Origin: Mycolicibacterium aubagnense
GTDB lineage: Bacteria; Actinomycetota; Actinomycetes; Mycobacteriales; Mycobacteriaceae
Direction: 5' to 3'
DNA length: 64,000 bases
NCBI RefSeq assembly: GCF_010730955.1
Contig: NZ_AP022577.1
Span: 3,038,001-3,102,000, forward strand
Below are positions 47,258 through 58,790 of the stretch, in pieces; position 1 is the stretch's first letter, and every line of letters begins with the position of its first letter. The notes below the pieces were generated by a model. The model did no database searches and was not told the DNA's origin. It was given only the letters and a program-made list of their open reading frames with translations. The translations under genes and the position numbers were made by a program.

Positions 47258-48280
47258 TCAGCCGTGTTTGGGGTGCGGCGCGTTGTCGACGAGCTGCTTG
47301 GCCCAGTCCAGTGTCCACTGCGTCGAGGTCTGGCCGTCAAGGCTCCAGAACTGCGGGGTGTTGTACAGCGCGTGCACCGGTCCCGCGGCGCTGCCGGACA
47401 GCGTGGCGAGGGTGCTGGGGAGGTTGACGACGTTGAACGCCTCGGTCGGCGCCGCGCAGATCAGGTCGCCCTTTCCGCAGATCTCGTTGACGCGGTCGTT
47501 GAGCGCACCGAAGCCACCGACGCGCGGTCCGGTCATGTTGAGCCCCAGCATCCCGAGCGGCAGTTCGTGCAGCGTGATCTCGGCGCCCTGTCCCGGCGGG
47601 TTCGGGCCGATGTCCTTGCCCACGTCGGGCTGACGCCGGCCGTCGGCGATCAGCGTCACCCCGAGCACCAGGTCCTGATCGATGGGTCCGCGGCCGTTGC
47701 CGATGTCACTGGCGATATCGCCGGCGATGACCGCGCCCTGCGAGAAGCCGACGATCACGAAGCTGGTCAGCGGGCATTTTTCGTTGATCGCCGCGATTTC
47801 TTCTACAGCCTTCTTCTTGCCCTCTTCGCGGCTGTCGTTGTACGACATCTGGTTGTCCGCGGCCAGCGGGTTATGGAACTGCGCGGTGTACGGCACCGTG
47901 TACTGCGCCAACCGGTCGGCACCGAAATCCTGGCCCAGCGGGTTGCTGACGTTCAGCAGCAGCGCGATCGGGAACGACGGCGTCGGGTTCAGCGGGTCGA
48001 GGGCCCGTGACGATTCCCAGGTGCCCGGGATCGAGATCAACTGCACGTCGGGGCAGTCGGCCGACTGGTAGGCAGGCCGCGGCTTGGACGGCTTTGTCGT
48101 GGGTCCCGAGGGGGAGGCAGTCGGCGGCTGCGCCGAGGGCGGTGTCGGCCCGGGAATCTCGCCGGGCTGACGCAGCCACACCACGATCGCGAACGCGACC
48201 ACGATGACCAGCAGAGCTACCGCGCCCGCCGCGGCGATGGCAAGGATGCGGTGGCGGCGACGCCGATTGTTGGTGGCCAT
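47258..48280 (-). CDS. Cutinase-like phospholipase/thioesterase (Rv3802c/Culp6-like)
   Basis: 340 residues. A single N-terminal membrane anchor ([24 protein letters not shown]) is followed by a Pro/Ser/Thr-rich linker (about residues 35-70) and an extracellular cutinase-fold domain. The nucleophile elbow is [19 protein letters not shown] (Ser). The likely catalytic His is in [14 protein letters not shown], with paired cysteines such as ADCPDVQ and [11 protein letters not shown]. Rv3802c is an essential cell-wall lipase/thioesterase linked to mycolate metabolism and is inhibited by tetrahydrolipstatin. The order between fadD32 and mpt51 matches M. tuberculosis. Confidence 0.92.
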   Translation of the reverse strand: MATNNRRRRHRILAIAAAGAVALLVIVVAFAIVVWLRQPGEIPGPTPPSAQPPTASPSGPTTKPSKPRPAYQSADCPDVQLISIPGTWESSRALDPLNPTPSFPIALLLNVSNPLGQDFGADRLAQYTVPYTAQFHNPLAADNQMSYNDSREEGKKKAVEEIAAINEKCPLTSFVIVGFSQGAVIAGDIASDIGNGRGPIDQDLVLGVTLIADGRRQPDVGKDIGPNPPGQGAEITLHELPLGMLGLNMTGPRVGGFGALNDRVNEICGKGDLICAAPTEAFNVVNLPSTLATLSGSAAGPVHALYNTPQFWSLDGQTSTQWTLDWAKQLVDNAPHPKHG

Positions 48281-48396
48281 GTGGTGTGAAGTCTCCTGCG
48301 GGCAGAGTCGATCCGGTTGCGTTCCGAATGTACTCAGCGCTCGTCACGTCGAGGTCACGCCGACGGGTTCCGTCGGCAAGATCACTCCGGCCGGAG

Positions 48397-49302
48397 CTAG
48401 CGGATGACGCTCACCAATTCACCTGACATGGCGCCGAGCTGGCCGCTCCAGCTGCCCCAGTCGTGCTGCGGGCCATCCGGGAAGTCGAAGTGCCCGTTGT
48501 GGCCGCCGACGCTGCGGTAGTGCGCGTAGAACGCACGGTTGCTGCCCTGGGCCTGGTCGCAGTAGCCGATCATGGCCGCCGGGTCACTGCAGGTGACCGT
48601 CGACGGGCTGAACACCCAGATCCGGGTGTTGTTCTGGTTCAGCAGGCTCACGTGGACGTCCGGGTCGTGCCACTTCCAGCGGCCCAGCTGCGGGGCGCCC
48701 CACATGCCGTAGGTGTCCACACCACCGAACTCGCGCATACCGGCGGTGATGGCGCCGTTGAACGTCGTCGACGACGGGGTCAGGAAACCCGACAGCGAGC
48801 CCGCGAAGCGGAAGCGGTCCGGGTGGAACTCGGCCAGCGCCAGCGCGGCGGTGCCACCTTGGGCCGCACCGACCACACCGTGACCGTTCGGGGCCAGACC
48901 CTTGTTGGCCGCCAGCCAGTCCGGGAGCTCCTGGCTCAGGAACGTCTCCCACTGCTTGCTGCCGTCCTGCTCCCAGTTGGTGTAGAAGCTGAACGCGCCA
49001 CCGGCCGGGGCCACCACGGAGATGCCCTTACCGGCCAGCGTGCCCATGGCGTTGCCGGCGGTCACCCAGTTGCTCACATCGGGGCCCGCGTTGAAGGCGT
49101 CGAGAAGGTAGACCGCGTGCGGACCGCCGCCGGAGAACGTCACGGGGATATCCCGGCCCATCGAGGCCGAGGGCACCATCAGCGTCTCCACACCAGCAGC
49201 CCGGGCGGTTCCGGTACTCGTCAGCAGGCCCGCGGTAAGTGCCACCGCGGCTGCGCTCGCAGCCATCGTCCGGAACATCCCCCGCATTGCCTGCAGCCCC
49301 AT
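48397..49302 (-). CDS. fbpD: MPT51/FbpD, antigen 85-like protein without catalytic serine (Rv3803c-like)
   Basis: 301 residues with a signal peptide (MFRTMAASAAAVALTAGLLTSTGTARA) and an antigen 85 alpha/beta-hydrolase fold. Where mycolyltransferases have GLSMxG with the nucleophile Ser, this protein reads VVGAAQGGTAAL, so Ser is Ala and mycolyl transfer is not expected. MPT51 binds fibronectin and may bind carbohydrate. Ends with HNGHFDFPDGPQHDWGSW, as in the family. Start at 49302 (MGLQAMRGM), since the upstream extension of the frame lacks signal-peptide features. It is 220 bp downstream of fbpA and has room for its own promoter. Confidence 0.92.
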   Translation of the reverse strand: MGLQAMRGMFRTMAASAAAVALTAGLLTSTGTARAAGVETLMVPSASMGRDIPVTFSGGGPHAVYLLDAFNAGPDVSNWVTAGNAMGTLAGKGISVVAPAGGAFSFYTNWEQDGSKQWETFLSQELPDWLAANKGLAPNGHGVVGAAQGGTAALALAEFHPDRFRFAGSLSGFLTPSSTTFNGAITAGMREFGGVDTYGMWGAPQLGRWKWHDPDVHVSLLNQNNTRIWVFSPSTVTCSDPAAMIGYCDQAQGSNRAFYAHYRSVGGHNGHFDFPDGPQHDWGSWSGQLGAMSGELVSVIR

Positions 49303-49522
49303 AACCAACCTCACCTGTCGTGTGTCGTCCGAGCGTCCTGAACCCGCGTTGTAGTGAACCACATCACCTCGGTGGCTGGTGACCGAACAATGGGAGGGAA
49401 CGTTGCCAGTGGCCGGCCGGATGTGCGTCTGCCCGGAGATAAACGACTGGCGGCGACGACCCGTGAAGGTCGCCGCCGCCAGTGCGAGTTGTTGCCAGAG
49501 GCTTTACCTCAGGAGCAAGGGC

Positions 49523-50542
<1,020 letters not shown>

Positions 50543-50687
50543 CTATGACGGCGTACGGACAACCCTCATCACCGCCTCTGCCGTTGAGGTGACGATCAGG
50601 CCGGGCGCATACGCCCGAGTGGTTATCGCCGCATGGTTCCCCGGCGTTACCTACGCTTCAGGCCAGGTCAGCGCTCATGCGCCGAAA

Positions 50688-52742
50688 CTACGGCCCGGTA
50701 GCCGGTAAACCAGTGTAAGGGGTCGACAGCCTCGGAGGCACATCGAGTTTGCACCTGTACAACTCGTATAACGGCACGCGATCGATCCGGTAACGCGTAA
50801 ATGTGAACGCGTGTACCAGATTTGACGTGAACCGGTGGAAGCTCATCGGCGCGCGCACCGAGCTCAGCATCGTCTCGGTCTCCGGACACGTCAGCGCGAC
50901 CGCTGCCTGCGCCACCCAGTCCTGGTCCAGATACGTCGGAATCCACGGCGGCTTGCGCAGGAACGGGCCCTCGGCCACCGCCCAGTCCGGGAACAGGTCC
51001 TTGTCGTGACCGATGCGCGCGTCGTCCAGCCGCGCCGTGTGCGCGGCCAGCGGATTGGCCAGCCCGATCTGGTCGATCACCCGGACCTCGAGCGGCAGGT
51101 TCATGCCCATCATGCCGAGGTTGGTGAAAAAGACTGTGTGCGGACCCTTTTCGAACCAGTTGGGCGGCGGCGGCGACTTCGGGTCCGGTACGGGCGGCGG
51201 CATGGCCGGAACCACGTCCCACTGGTCGTAATTGCCCGACGGCAGCAGCAACGCACCCACCGGGGTGTTGTCGATGGCCGTCAGCACCGCCCGCATGCGC
51301 GGGTAGTCCAGGTAGTCCGCGGCCGTCAGCGGGTGCGCGTGCCCAGTGGCCTGCGAGTAGAAACGCCGTTCGTCGACGATGCCGGAGTAGGTGACCCGCG
51401 TGGCGTCGTATCCGAGCCCCGGCGAGTTGGCCGCCCACAGCGACCAGCCGACCACCGCCAGCCACAGGGCCGCCGTCGTACCGGCCAGCGCGTAGCCGAC
51501 CTCGCGGGCGATGTTCTTGCCGTCCGGGAGCACGATCGGAATCAACGCGATAGGCGTGACCAGGCAGAACAGCGGGACCAAGAGCACCCGGCCATGCATG
51601 AAGTCGCCACCCTGGCGCAGCCAGTACAGCGCCTGCACCAGACCACTGCCCGCCATGAAAATCACGACGGCAGTGGGGCTTTGGACCCGACGAGCCAACG
51701 AGCTGTCACCGCGCGACGCCGACTGGCCCCACCACGGCCGGCTGTGAGTGACGAACAACACAATTGCCAGGGCCGCCGTCAGCACCGCCGGAATCCACAG
51801 CAGGTACGGGCGGTTGAAGTTGCTGAGATAGATGAAGCCCTGCTGCCATTTGGAGCCGGTGGCGTCCTTGGCCAGCGCGGTGATCGGCACCAACAGGCCG
51901 TAGTAACCCATCCGGAAGATCTCGTATGCAATCGGGATCAGGCCGCCGGCCACCATGATGATCACGCGGCGACGCCGGCCGCGGGCTGCGATCAGCAGCA
52001 TCACCAATGCCACGCCACCGATCAGTGCCAACTCCGGCCGCACCATGACCGACAGGCCCGCCAGGCAGGCCAGTGCGCCGTCGAAACGGGCACTGGTGGC
52101 ATTGGCGTCGGCTTCGCTCGGGCCGCTGCGGACGTGAGGAGCAATAAGGCCACTGCGGACGTGAGGAGCAATGAGACTGCTGCGGACGTGAGGAGCAATC
52201 GGCCCCTGTGACCAGCACACCATCATCCACCAGAGCAGTCCCAGGTAGGCCATGATCAGGCCGTTCTCCAGGCCCGAGGTGGCGAAGTCACGGGCGGGCG
52301 GCACGGCCATGTAGACCAGCGCGCCGGCCGGGACCAGCAGCGCGCGGCGGCCCCGCAGGCCGGGGGCGTACAGCCGGCCGGTGCCGAGCATCGCGAAGAC
52401 CAGGCCCGCCACACTCAGCGTCAGAGCGAGGGCCAGGGCCACGTACTCGAGCTGCACCGAGCCACCGATCCAGGCCCCGAGCGTGACCAGATAGGTCCAC
52501 AGCGTCGAGGTGTTGGATTCGACCCGCTCACCGACGTTGAAGACGGGGCCGTTGCCGGCCAACAGGTTTCGCACGGTACGCAACACGATGAGGCCGTCGT
52601 CGGCGATCCACCGGCGCTGCCAGGCGCCCCAGCCGAACAGTGCCGCACACACCACAACGCTCAGCCACAGGCTGATCCGCGCGGCCCGGCCATACGGGAA
52701 GACCGGCCCGCGCAGCAATTGCTGAGCGGGCGAGTCACTCAC
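50688..52742 (-). CDS. aftB: Arabinofuranosyltransferase AftB (Rv3805c-like)
   Basis: A 684-residue GT-C enzyme that adds the terminal beta-(1-2) arabinofuranose residues of arabinan. TM1 is LWLSVVVCAALFGWGAW, and the catalytic loop is WIADDGLIVLRTVRNLLAGNGPVFN with the Asp pair. There are about ten membrane spans, then a C-terminal soluble domain from about residue 410. It contains a 9-residue repeat, IAPHVRS-x-L, three times in an internal loop (about residues 180-205; DNA 52127-52199), not expected in the family. The GTG start overlaps the ubiA stop by 4 bp. Confidence 0.93.
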   Translation of the reverse strand: MSDSPAQQLLRGPVFPYGRAARISLWLSVVVCAALFGWGAWQRRWIADDGLIVLRTVRNLLAGNGPVFNVGERVESNTSTLWTYLVTLGAWIGGSVQLEYVALALALTLSVAGLVFAMLGTGRLYAPGLRGRRALLVPAGALVYMAVPPARDFATSGLENGLIMAYLGLLWWMMVCWSQGPIAPHVRSSLIAPHVRSGLIAPHVRSGPSEADANATSARFDGALACLAGLSVMVRPELALIGGVALVMLLIAARGRRRRVIIMVAGGLIPIAYEIFRMGYYGLLVPITALAKDATGSKWQQGFIYLSNFNRPYLLWIPAVLTAALAIVLFVTHSRPWWGQSASRGDSSLARRVQSPTAVVIFMAGSGLVQALYWLRQGGDFMHGRVLLVPLFCLVTPIALIPIVLPDGKNIAREVGYALAGTTAALWLAVVGWSLWAANSPGLGYDATRVTYSGIVDERRFYSQATGHAHPLTAADYLDYPRMRAVLTAIDNTPVGALLLPSGNYDQWDVVPAMPPPVPDPKSPPPPNWFEKGPHTVFFTNLGMMGMNLPLEVRVIDQIGLANPLAAHTARLDDARIGHDKDLFPDWAVAEGPFLRKPPWIPTYLDQDWVAQAAVALTCPETETMLSSVRAPMSFHRFTSNLVHAFTFTRYRIDRVPLYELYRCKLDVPPRLSTPYTGLPATGP
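52127..52199. repeat. 27-bp in-frame tandem repeat inside aftB
   Basis: TGCGGACGTGAGGAGCAAT occurs at 52127-52145, 52154-52172 and 52181-52199, an exact 27-bp period with three copies. It is in frame and encodes IAPHVRS plus two variable residues three times in a loop between membrane segments. The conserved 19 bp are identical at DNA level, so the expansion is recent. Confidence 0.9.
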
Positions 52743-53653
52743 CGGATCAGTCCGGGCAGAATCGCCGCACCGAGGCTTGCGATCAGCGCCACGCCCAGCA
52801 GCTGCAGCACCCGGTCATTCAGCACGATCTCCTCGGGCTCACCGCCCTGGCCGCCGTCGACGTCCACGGCGTACCGCAGGATCGCGATGGTGAACGGCAC
52901 CATGGACACCGCGAACCACACGCCCTTATTGCCTTCAAAGGCCCACAGGCCGTAGCAGAGCACCACCGCTGTGGCCGACAACGTCCAGATGAATCGCAGA
53001 TAGCTACTGGTGTAGGACTCCAGCGACTTGCGGATCTTGGCACCGGTGCGCTCGGCGAGTTGCAGTTCGGCGTACCGCTTGCCACCCACCATGAACAGCG
53101 AGCCGAATGCCATCACCAGCAGGAACCATTTGGACAGCGGGATGCCGGTGGCCGCGCCACCGGCGATGGCGCGGATCAAATACGCCGATGAAACGATGCA
53201 AATATCAAGCACCGGTTGATGTTTCAGGCCGAAGCAGTAGGCCAGTTGCATAACGATGTAGACCGCGATGACCACCGCCAGATTCGGGGTGAGCAGATAC
53301 GCGCCGACCAGCGCGACCACGCCCAGCACAACCGCCAACCCGTAGGCCAAGGGCACCGACACCACGCCGGCCGCGATCGGTCGGTACTGCTTGGTCGGGT
53401 GTGCCCGGTCGGCTTCCACGTCGCGGGCGTCGTTGACCAGATAGATGCACGATGCGGCGAGACTGAACACCACAAAGGCAATACCGACCTGCTTGAGCAC
53501 CAGTTCGTAGTTCTGGTGGGCGTTCACCCCGAGTGCGGCCAGAGGGGCGGCCAACACCAGCACGTTCTTCACCCATTGCCGGGGCCGCATCGCCTTGACG
53601 ATCCCAGTCGCCAGGTTCTTCGGCGGCCCCAGTTCTTGCGTCTGTTCGGTCAT
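52739..53653 (-). CDS. ubiA: Decaprenyl-phosphate phosphoribosyltransferase (UbiA family, Rv3806c-like)
   Basis: A 304-residue UbiA prenyltransferase with about nine membrane helices. It joins decaprenyl phosphate and PRPP to give decaprenyl-phosphoryl-5-phosphoribose, the first committed step to the arabinose donor. The metal-binding motif NDARDVEADRAHP (NDxxD type) is in the first cytoplasmic loop. The second Asp motif is less regular, near YAELQLAERTGAK. The N-terminal KAMRPRQWVKNVLVLAAP stretch is typical. 4-bp overlaps with the PAP2 gene before it and aftB after it indicate one tightly coupled operon. Confidence 0.95.
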   Translation of the reverse strand: MTEQTQELGPPKNLATGIVKAMRPRQWVKNVLVLAAPLAALGVNAHQNYELVLKQVGIAFVVFSLAASCIYLVNDARDVEADRAHPTKQYRPIAAGVVSVPLAYGLAVVLGVVALVGAYLLTPNLAVVIAVYIVMQLAYCFGLKHQPVLDICIVSSAYLIRAIAGGAATGIPLSKWFLLVMAFGSLFMVGGKRYAELQLAERTGAKIRKSLESYTSSYLRFIWTLSATAVVLCYGLWAFEGNKGVWFAVSMVPFTIAILRYAVDVDGGQGGEPEEIVLNDRVLQLLGVALIASLGAAILPGLIR

Positions 53654-54222
53654 GCCTTCACCTCTGCAGTTCGCGCTTTGGCCGATCGATCGGAAACCGC
53701 CCCGACTGATTCGGCGACCACGGCTCCCACCACGACACCGGTCAGCACATCACTGGGATAGTGCACGCCGAGAACCAAGCGCGACAACGCCATCGGCGGC
53801 ACCAGGAACCACGGCAGCGGCAGGCCCGTGGCCCGGCCGATCAGGATCGCGGCCGCCGCGGTCGACGTCGCATGCGCCGACGGGAAGCTCAGCCGGCTCG
53901 GAGTGCCGACGTTGACGGCGATGGCTGGGTGCTGCGGGCGCTCACGCTTGACCACCCGCTTGATCAGCACCGCGGACGCATGGGCGACGAAGGTGCCGAC
54001 ACCGGCCGTCACCCAGGCCCGGCGGCGCTGTGGCTGGAGCAGCGCACCCAGGCCGCAGACGGCGAACCAGCCCAGGCTGTGTTCACCGAAGTGGGACAGC
54101 ACGCGGGCGCCGGCGAGCACGCCGGGACGACCGGTCAGCGCAGACTGAACGCCGACCAGGATGGCGTCCTCACCGCGGGGGGTACCAGCGGTGGCTTCGC
54201 CTTCGACGCCTTCGAGGCTCAT
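53650..54222 (-). CDS. PAP2-family phosphatase (Rv3807c-like), decaprenyl-phosphoryl-phosphoribose phosphatase
   Basis: 190 residues. The three PAP2 phosphatase motifs are visible: KRVVKRERPQ (KxxxxxxRP), RLSFPSAHATS (PSxH) and SRLVLGVHYPSDV (SRxxxxxHxxxD). They lie between hydrophobic segments. It is expected to remove the 5-phosphate from the UbiA product to give decaprenyl-phosphoryl-ribose, the DprE1 substrate. The ATG at 54222 overlaps the glfT2 stop by 4 bp, and its stop overlaps the ubiA start. The M. tuberculosis orthologue is not essential, so another phosphatase can probably substitute. Confidence 0.9.
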   Translation of the reverse strand: MSLEGVEGEATAGTPRGEDAILVGVQSALTGRPGVLAGARVLSHFGEHSLGWFAVCGLGALLQPQRRRAWVTAGVGTFVAHASAVLIKRVVKRERPQHPAIAVNVGTPSRLSFPSAHATSTAAAAILIGRATGLPLPWFLVPPMALSRLVLGVHYPSDVLTGVVVGAVVAESVGAVSDRSAKARTAEVKA

Positions 54223-56168
54223 CTGGCACCGGCCGATTCGGTCTGGGTGGCCAGCAGCACGCTCTCCCACTTCTCCTTGCTCGTCAGCTCCGGCAGTGCG
54301 TTGCGGTACACCTTCCGCAAGCGGTTGAACTTGCGCGCCAATAGCGCCTGACGCTTGAGCGACTCGCGCAGCAGTTCGAACATCTTCTCGCGATCGCGCT
54401 GCCGGTAGACCACACCGCGGCCGTCGGCGGTGGTGACGGTCACACCGTCGACCATGCACAGCGAGAACCAGCGGGCATCCTGCGTCGCGACGTTGATCTG
54501 CGGCCGCACATGATGTTCCGGATCGTGCGGCTTGAGCTGGTTCACGACACCGCGCCCCAGACGGTACGCGATCGACGGCAGACTGGTCGGAATCTTGACC
54601 TTCCGGCGCCACTTCTTGTCCGACGGCGCGGGCAGCGCGGTCGCGCTCTCCAGCACGACCGCGTCCGGGTACGCGGTACGCATGGCACGTACCTCGGGCA
54701 GCGCGGACTCGAGGATCGAGAACAGGTTGTCCGGCCCGGCGAGGAAGTCGTCCATCGCCCGGTTCTGGATCGCCACTGTCGAATACTCAAGGCACAGAAG
54801 GTGTTTGAACGTCGCCTTCAGGTGGCTGGCCAGCAGACCCCGGATGTTGCCGTCCCAGTGCAGGGCCGCCACGACGAGGCGGTTACGCAGGTGGAAGTAC
54901 GCCTGCCAGTCGATGGCATCGTCCTTGTCGCTCCACGCCATGTGCCAGATCGCCGCGCCGGGCAGGGTGACCGTCGGGTATCCGTGCTCGCCGGCCCGCA
55001 GTCCGTAGTCCGCGTCATCCCACTTGATGAACAACGGCAGCGGCTGGCCCAGCTCCTCGGCGACCTTGCGCGGGATCATGCACATCCACCAGCCGTTGTA
55101 GTCAACGTCGATGCGGCGGTGCAGGATCCGGCTGCGGTACTGCTCTTCGTCGTTGAGCGGATATTTGGCGAAGTTGTGGTCGTACTCGGTGTTGATCGCG
55201 CCGGTCCACATGAAGTTCTCGGCGTCGACCATCTCGCCCATCACGTGCAGGTGCGAGGGCTCCTGCAGGTTGAGCATCTGACCGCCGACCAGGGTGGGGA
55301 CCTTGGCGAAGCGGCTCAGCGCCAGCGCCCGCAGGATCGAGTCCGGCTCGACGCGGATGTCGTCGTCCATGAACAGAATCTGTTCGCAGTCGGTGTGTTG
55401 CAGCGCTTCGTACATCACGCGGCTGTAGCCGCCGGAACCGCCGAGGTTCGGCTGGTTGTGGATGGCCAGCCGGTCGGCCAGCGGGGCTGCCGCTGCGGCG
55501 AAGTCTGGGTGGTCCTTCACCTTGCTGGTGCCCTGATCGGACACGATGACCGCGCCGATCACGCTGTCCACCAACGGATCCGATGTCAGGGCCGCGAGCG
55601 CGTTGACGGCGTCGGCCGGCCGGTTGAAGGTCGGGATACCGATCGTGACGTTCGCCCGCCCGGGCGCTTCCACCGGCGCGTACCAGCCAGCGTTGTGCAC
55701 GGTTACCGCGGTGTCGGTGGTGATGTCGAACCAGATCCAGCCGCCGTCCTCGAACGGCTCCAGACCGATCTCGAACTCGACGACCTCCGGGAGGCCGTCC
55801 TCGCCGCTGACAATTTCGGTGCCGCCCACGGTGATTCGCGCGCCGGTCGACTTCGACCGGTAGACGTCGACACGGGCGCTACCGGTCAACTCGACGCGCA
55901 GCACCACGGCAGCCAGGATCGACCAGCGCCGCCAGTAACTGGCCGGGAAGGCGTTGAAGTAGGTCGCGAACGAAACCTCGGACTCCGCACCGATTTCCAG
56001 TGTGGTGCGGGTCGGGGCGTGGGCGCGCCGGGCGTTGGTGGCCGACTCCTCGATGTAGAGCTTGCGGACGTCGAGGGGCTCACCCGGCCGGGGCAGGATG
56101 ACGCGAGACAGCAGACTCACGGCACGGGACTGCCCCGACGCCAGCGCGCCGGATGGAATGTCACTCAT
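54219..56168 (-). CDS. glfT2: Galactofuranosyltransferase GlfT2 (Rv3808c-like)
   Basis: A 649-residue processive galactan polymerase. It adds alternating beta-(1-5) and beta-(1-6) galactofuranose units, about 30, using UDP-Galf. It has an N-terminal beta-rich domain (to about residue 165), then a GT-A domain with IPTFNRPADAVNAL and the metal-binding triad ILFMDDDIRVEPDSI. The acceptor and base region is FIKWDDADYGLRAGEHGY, with the GlfT2-type WHMAWSDKDDAIDWQ. The helical C-terminal tail associates with the membrane. The start lies 5 bp after the glf stop. Confidence 0.96.
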   Translation of the reverse strand: MSDIPSGALASGQSRAVSLLSRVILPRPGEPLDVRKLYIEESATNARRAHAPTRTTLEIGAESEVSFATYFNAFPASYWRRWSILAAVVLRVELTGSARVDVYRSKSTGARITVGGTEIVSGEDGLPEVVEFEIGLEPFEDGGWIWFDITTDTAVTVHNAGWYAPVEAPGRANVTIGIPTFNRPADAVNALAALTSDPLVDSVIGAVIVSDQGTSKVKDHPDFAAAAAPLADRLAIHNQPNLGGSGGYSRVMYEALQHTDCEQILFMDDDIRVEPDSILRALALSRFAKVPTLVGGQMLNLQEPSHLHVMGEMVDAENFMWTGAINTEYDHNFAKYPLNDEEQYRSRILHRRIDVDYNGWWMCMIPRKVAEELGQPLPLFIKWDDADYGLRAGEHGYPTVTLPGAAIWHMAWSDKDDAIDWQAYFHLRNRLVVAALHWDGNIRGLLASHLKATFKHLLCLEYSTVAIQNRAMDDFLAGPDNLFSILESALPEVRAMRTAYPDAVVLESATALPAPSDKKWRRKVKIPTSLPSIAYRLGRGVVNQLKPHDPEHHVRPQINVATQDARWFSLCMVDGVTVTTADGRGVVYRQRDREKMFELLRESLKRQALLARKFNRLRKVYRNALPELTSKEKWESVLLATQTESAGAR

Positions 56169-56173
56169 GGTTT

Positions 56174-57415
<1,242 letters not shown>

Positions 57416-57649
57416 TCAGGGTATCCGACCGAGGCCGTTCGGCCCGAAAACACCCTGTCGGCCCAGCCAGTGCGCGGGCCGGTCGCAATTCGCTCACGAT
57501 TCCGCATCGTCACTCTAATCCCACCAATCACAGCTTTAACATCAATTGCGTCGGAGCTGTCGACTCGGCAAGCCGGCCGAACCAGACAGCCACCCACACC
57601 GAACATGCGCCTCACGGCGGCATGTGCCCCACAGATTGAGGAGACTTCC

Positions 57650-58633
57650 GTGCCGAACCGACGTCGACGCAAGCTCTCGACAGCCATGAGCGCAGTCGCC
57701 GCAGTGGCCGTCGCAAGTCCGATCGCACTCGTGGCGGTCGCCGAGATGACTCCGGCAAACCCGACTCCGCAGCACCGGGAATTCGTCCAGGCCGCGCTGG
57801 TCACCGACCTCCCCAACGAGGTCATGTCCGCGCTGTCACAGGGCCTGTCCCAGTTCGGGGTCAACCTGCCGAACCTCATGGGTGGCGCCGCGGGCTCCCC
57901 CAGCCCGTTGACCGGCCTCACGCCCGGACTGTCACCGCAGGCCGGCCTGACCCCTGGCCTGGGCGCCACCCCGGGCCTGACCTCGCCGGGTGGGCTCACT
58001 CCGCCGGCCGGTCTGACCCCCGGCCTCGGGACCACCCCGTCCACCGGTCTGACCACGCCGACCGGGCTGACCGCGCCCGGGTTGACACCACCGACCGGGG
58101 CGACCGCTCCTGGCCTGACCCCGCCGGCCGGCCTGGGCACCACCAGCCCGTCAGCGCTGACGCCGGGCCTGACGACTCCGGGCCTGCCGACCCCGGGCCT
58201 GACAACTCCGGGCCTGACGACTCCGGGTCTGAGCACGCCCGGGCTGACCGCACCCGGCCTGAGCGCCACGGGTCTGACGACCCCGTCCCTCGGCGCGAAC
58301 CCGGCAGGCCTCGGCGCCGCGGGGATGCCGATGGCCGACCCCAACGCCAGCCTGGGCCTCGGCCCCGGCCAGGGGCTGGGCGGCAGCTACCCGATCCTCG
58401 GTGATCCGTCGGTCGGACTGGGCGGTGGCGAAGGTCTCGGCGCAGCCCCGAGCGGCGGCGGCGGGCTGATCAGCGACCTGACCAGCGCAGCCAACCAGCT
58501 GGGCGCGACCCAGGCGATCGACCTGCTCAAGGGCATGGTCGTGCCGGCCATCACCTCCGCGGTGAAGTCCGCGCAGGCCGCCCCCGCGGCAGCCGCCGCG
58601 GCCGCACCGGCACTGCCGGCACCCGCGGTCTGA
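57650..58633 (+). CDS. erp: Exported repetitive protein Erp/PirG (Rv3810-like)
   Basis: A 327-residue surface protein. The conserved N-terminus MPNRRRRKLSTAMSAVAAVA is the export signal, followed by a conserved domain (REFVQAALVTDLPNEVMSALSQGL). A central low-complexity region (about residues 85-210) of roughly two dozen PGLT-type repeats (TPGLT, APGLT, PAGLT) follows, then a C-terminal domain with a hydrophobic Ala-rich end. Repeat number varies between species and affects colony form and virulence. The GTG at 57650 follows GAGGAG. No role in polysaccharide synthesis is known; it is a conserved neighbour of glf. Confidence 0.95.
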   Translation: MPNRRRRKLSTAMSAVAAVAVASPIALVAVAEMTPANPTPQHREFVQAALVTDLPNEVMSALSQGLSQFGVNLPNLMGGAAGSPSPLTGLTPGLSPQAGLTPGLGATPGLTSPGGLTPPAGLTPGLGTTPSTGLTTPTGLTAPGLTPPTGATAPGLTPPAGLGTTSPSALTPGLTTPGLPTPGLTTPGLTTPGLSTPGLTAPGLSATGLTTPSLGANPAGLGAAGMPMADPNASLGLGPGQGLGGSYPILGDPSVGLGGGEGLGAAPSGGGGLISDLTSAANQLGATQAIDLLKGMVVPAITSAVKSAQAAPAAAAAAAPALPAPAV

Positions 58634-58670
58634 CATCGCGTCACCACACAACTGAAGACCTGTAACCAAG

Positions 58671-58707
58671 ACGGCACCGCAGAAGCCCCACGGCTCTGCG
58701 GTGCCGT
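58671..58707. terminator. erp terminator hairpin
   Basis: A perfect 13-bp inverted repeat, ACGGCACCGCAGA with TCTGCGGTGCCGT, around an 11-base loop, starts 37 bp after the erp stop. It is GC-rich with no U-tract and lies before the amidase gene on the same strand. Confidence 0.7.
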
Positions 58708-58790
58708 TGCGGCGTCTCGCAAGGAATTGACAGCTCAGTAACCCGTGTCGAAACACTGGTAACAACTGGCACATACGTAACATTCGCGCT

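Noticed and set aside
57900..58290. Repeats in erp considered as a CRISPR or tandem DNA array
   Set aside because: They are degenerate PGLT-type codon repeats inside the Erp coding frame, a known feature of this family, with no spacer structure.
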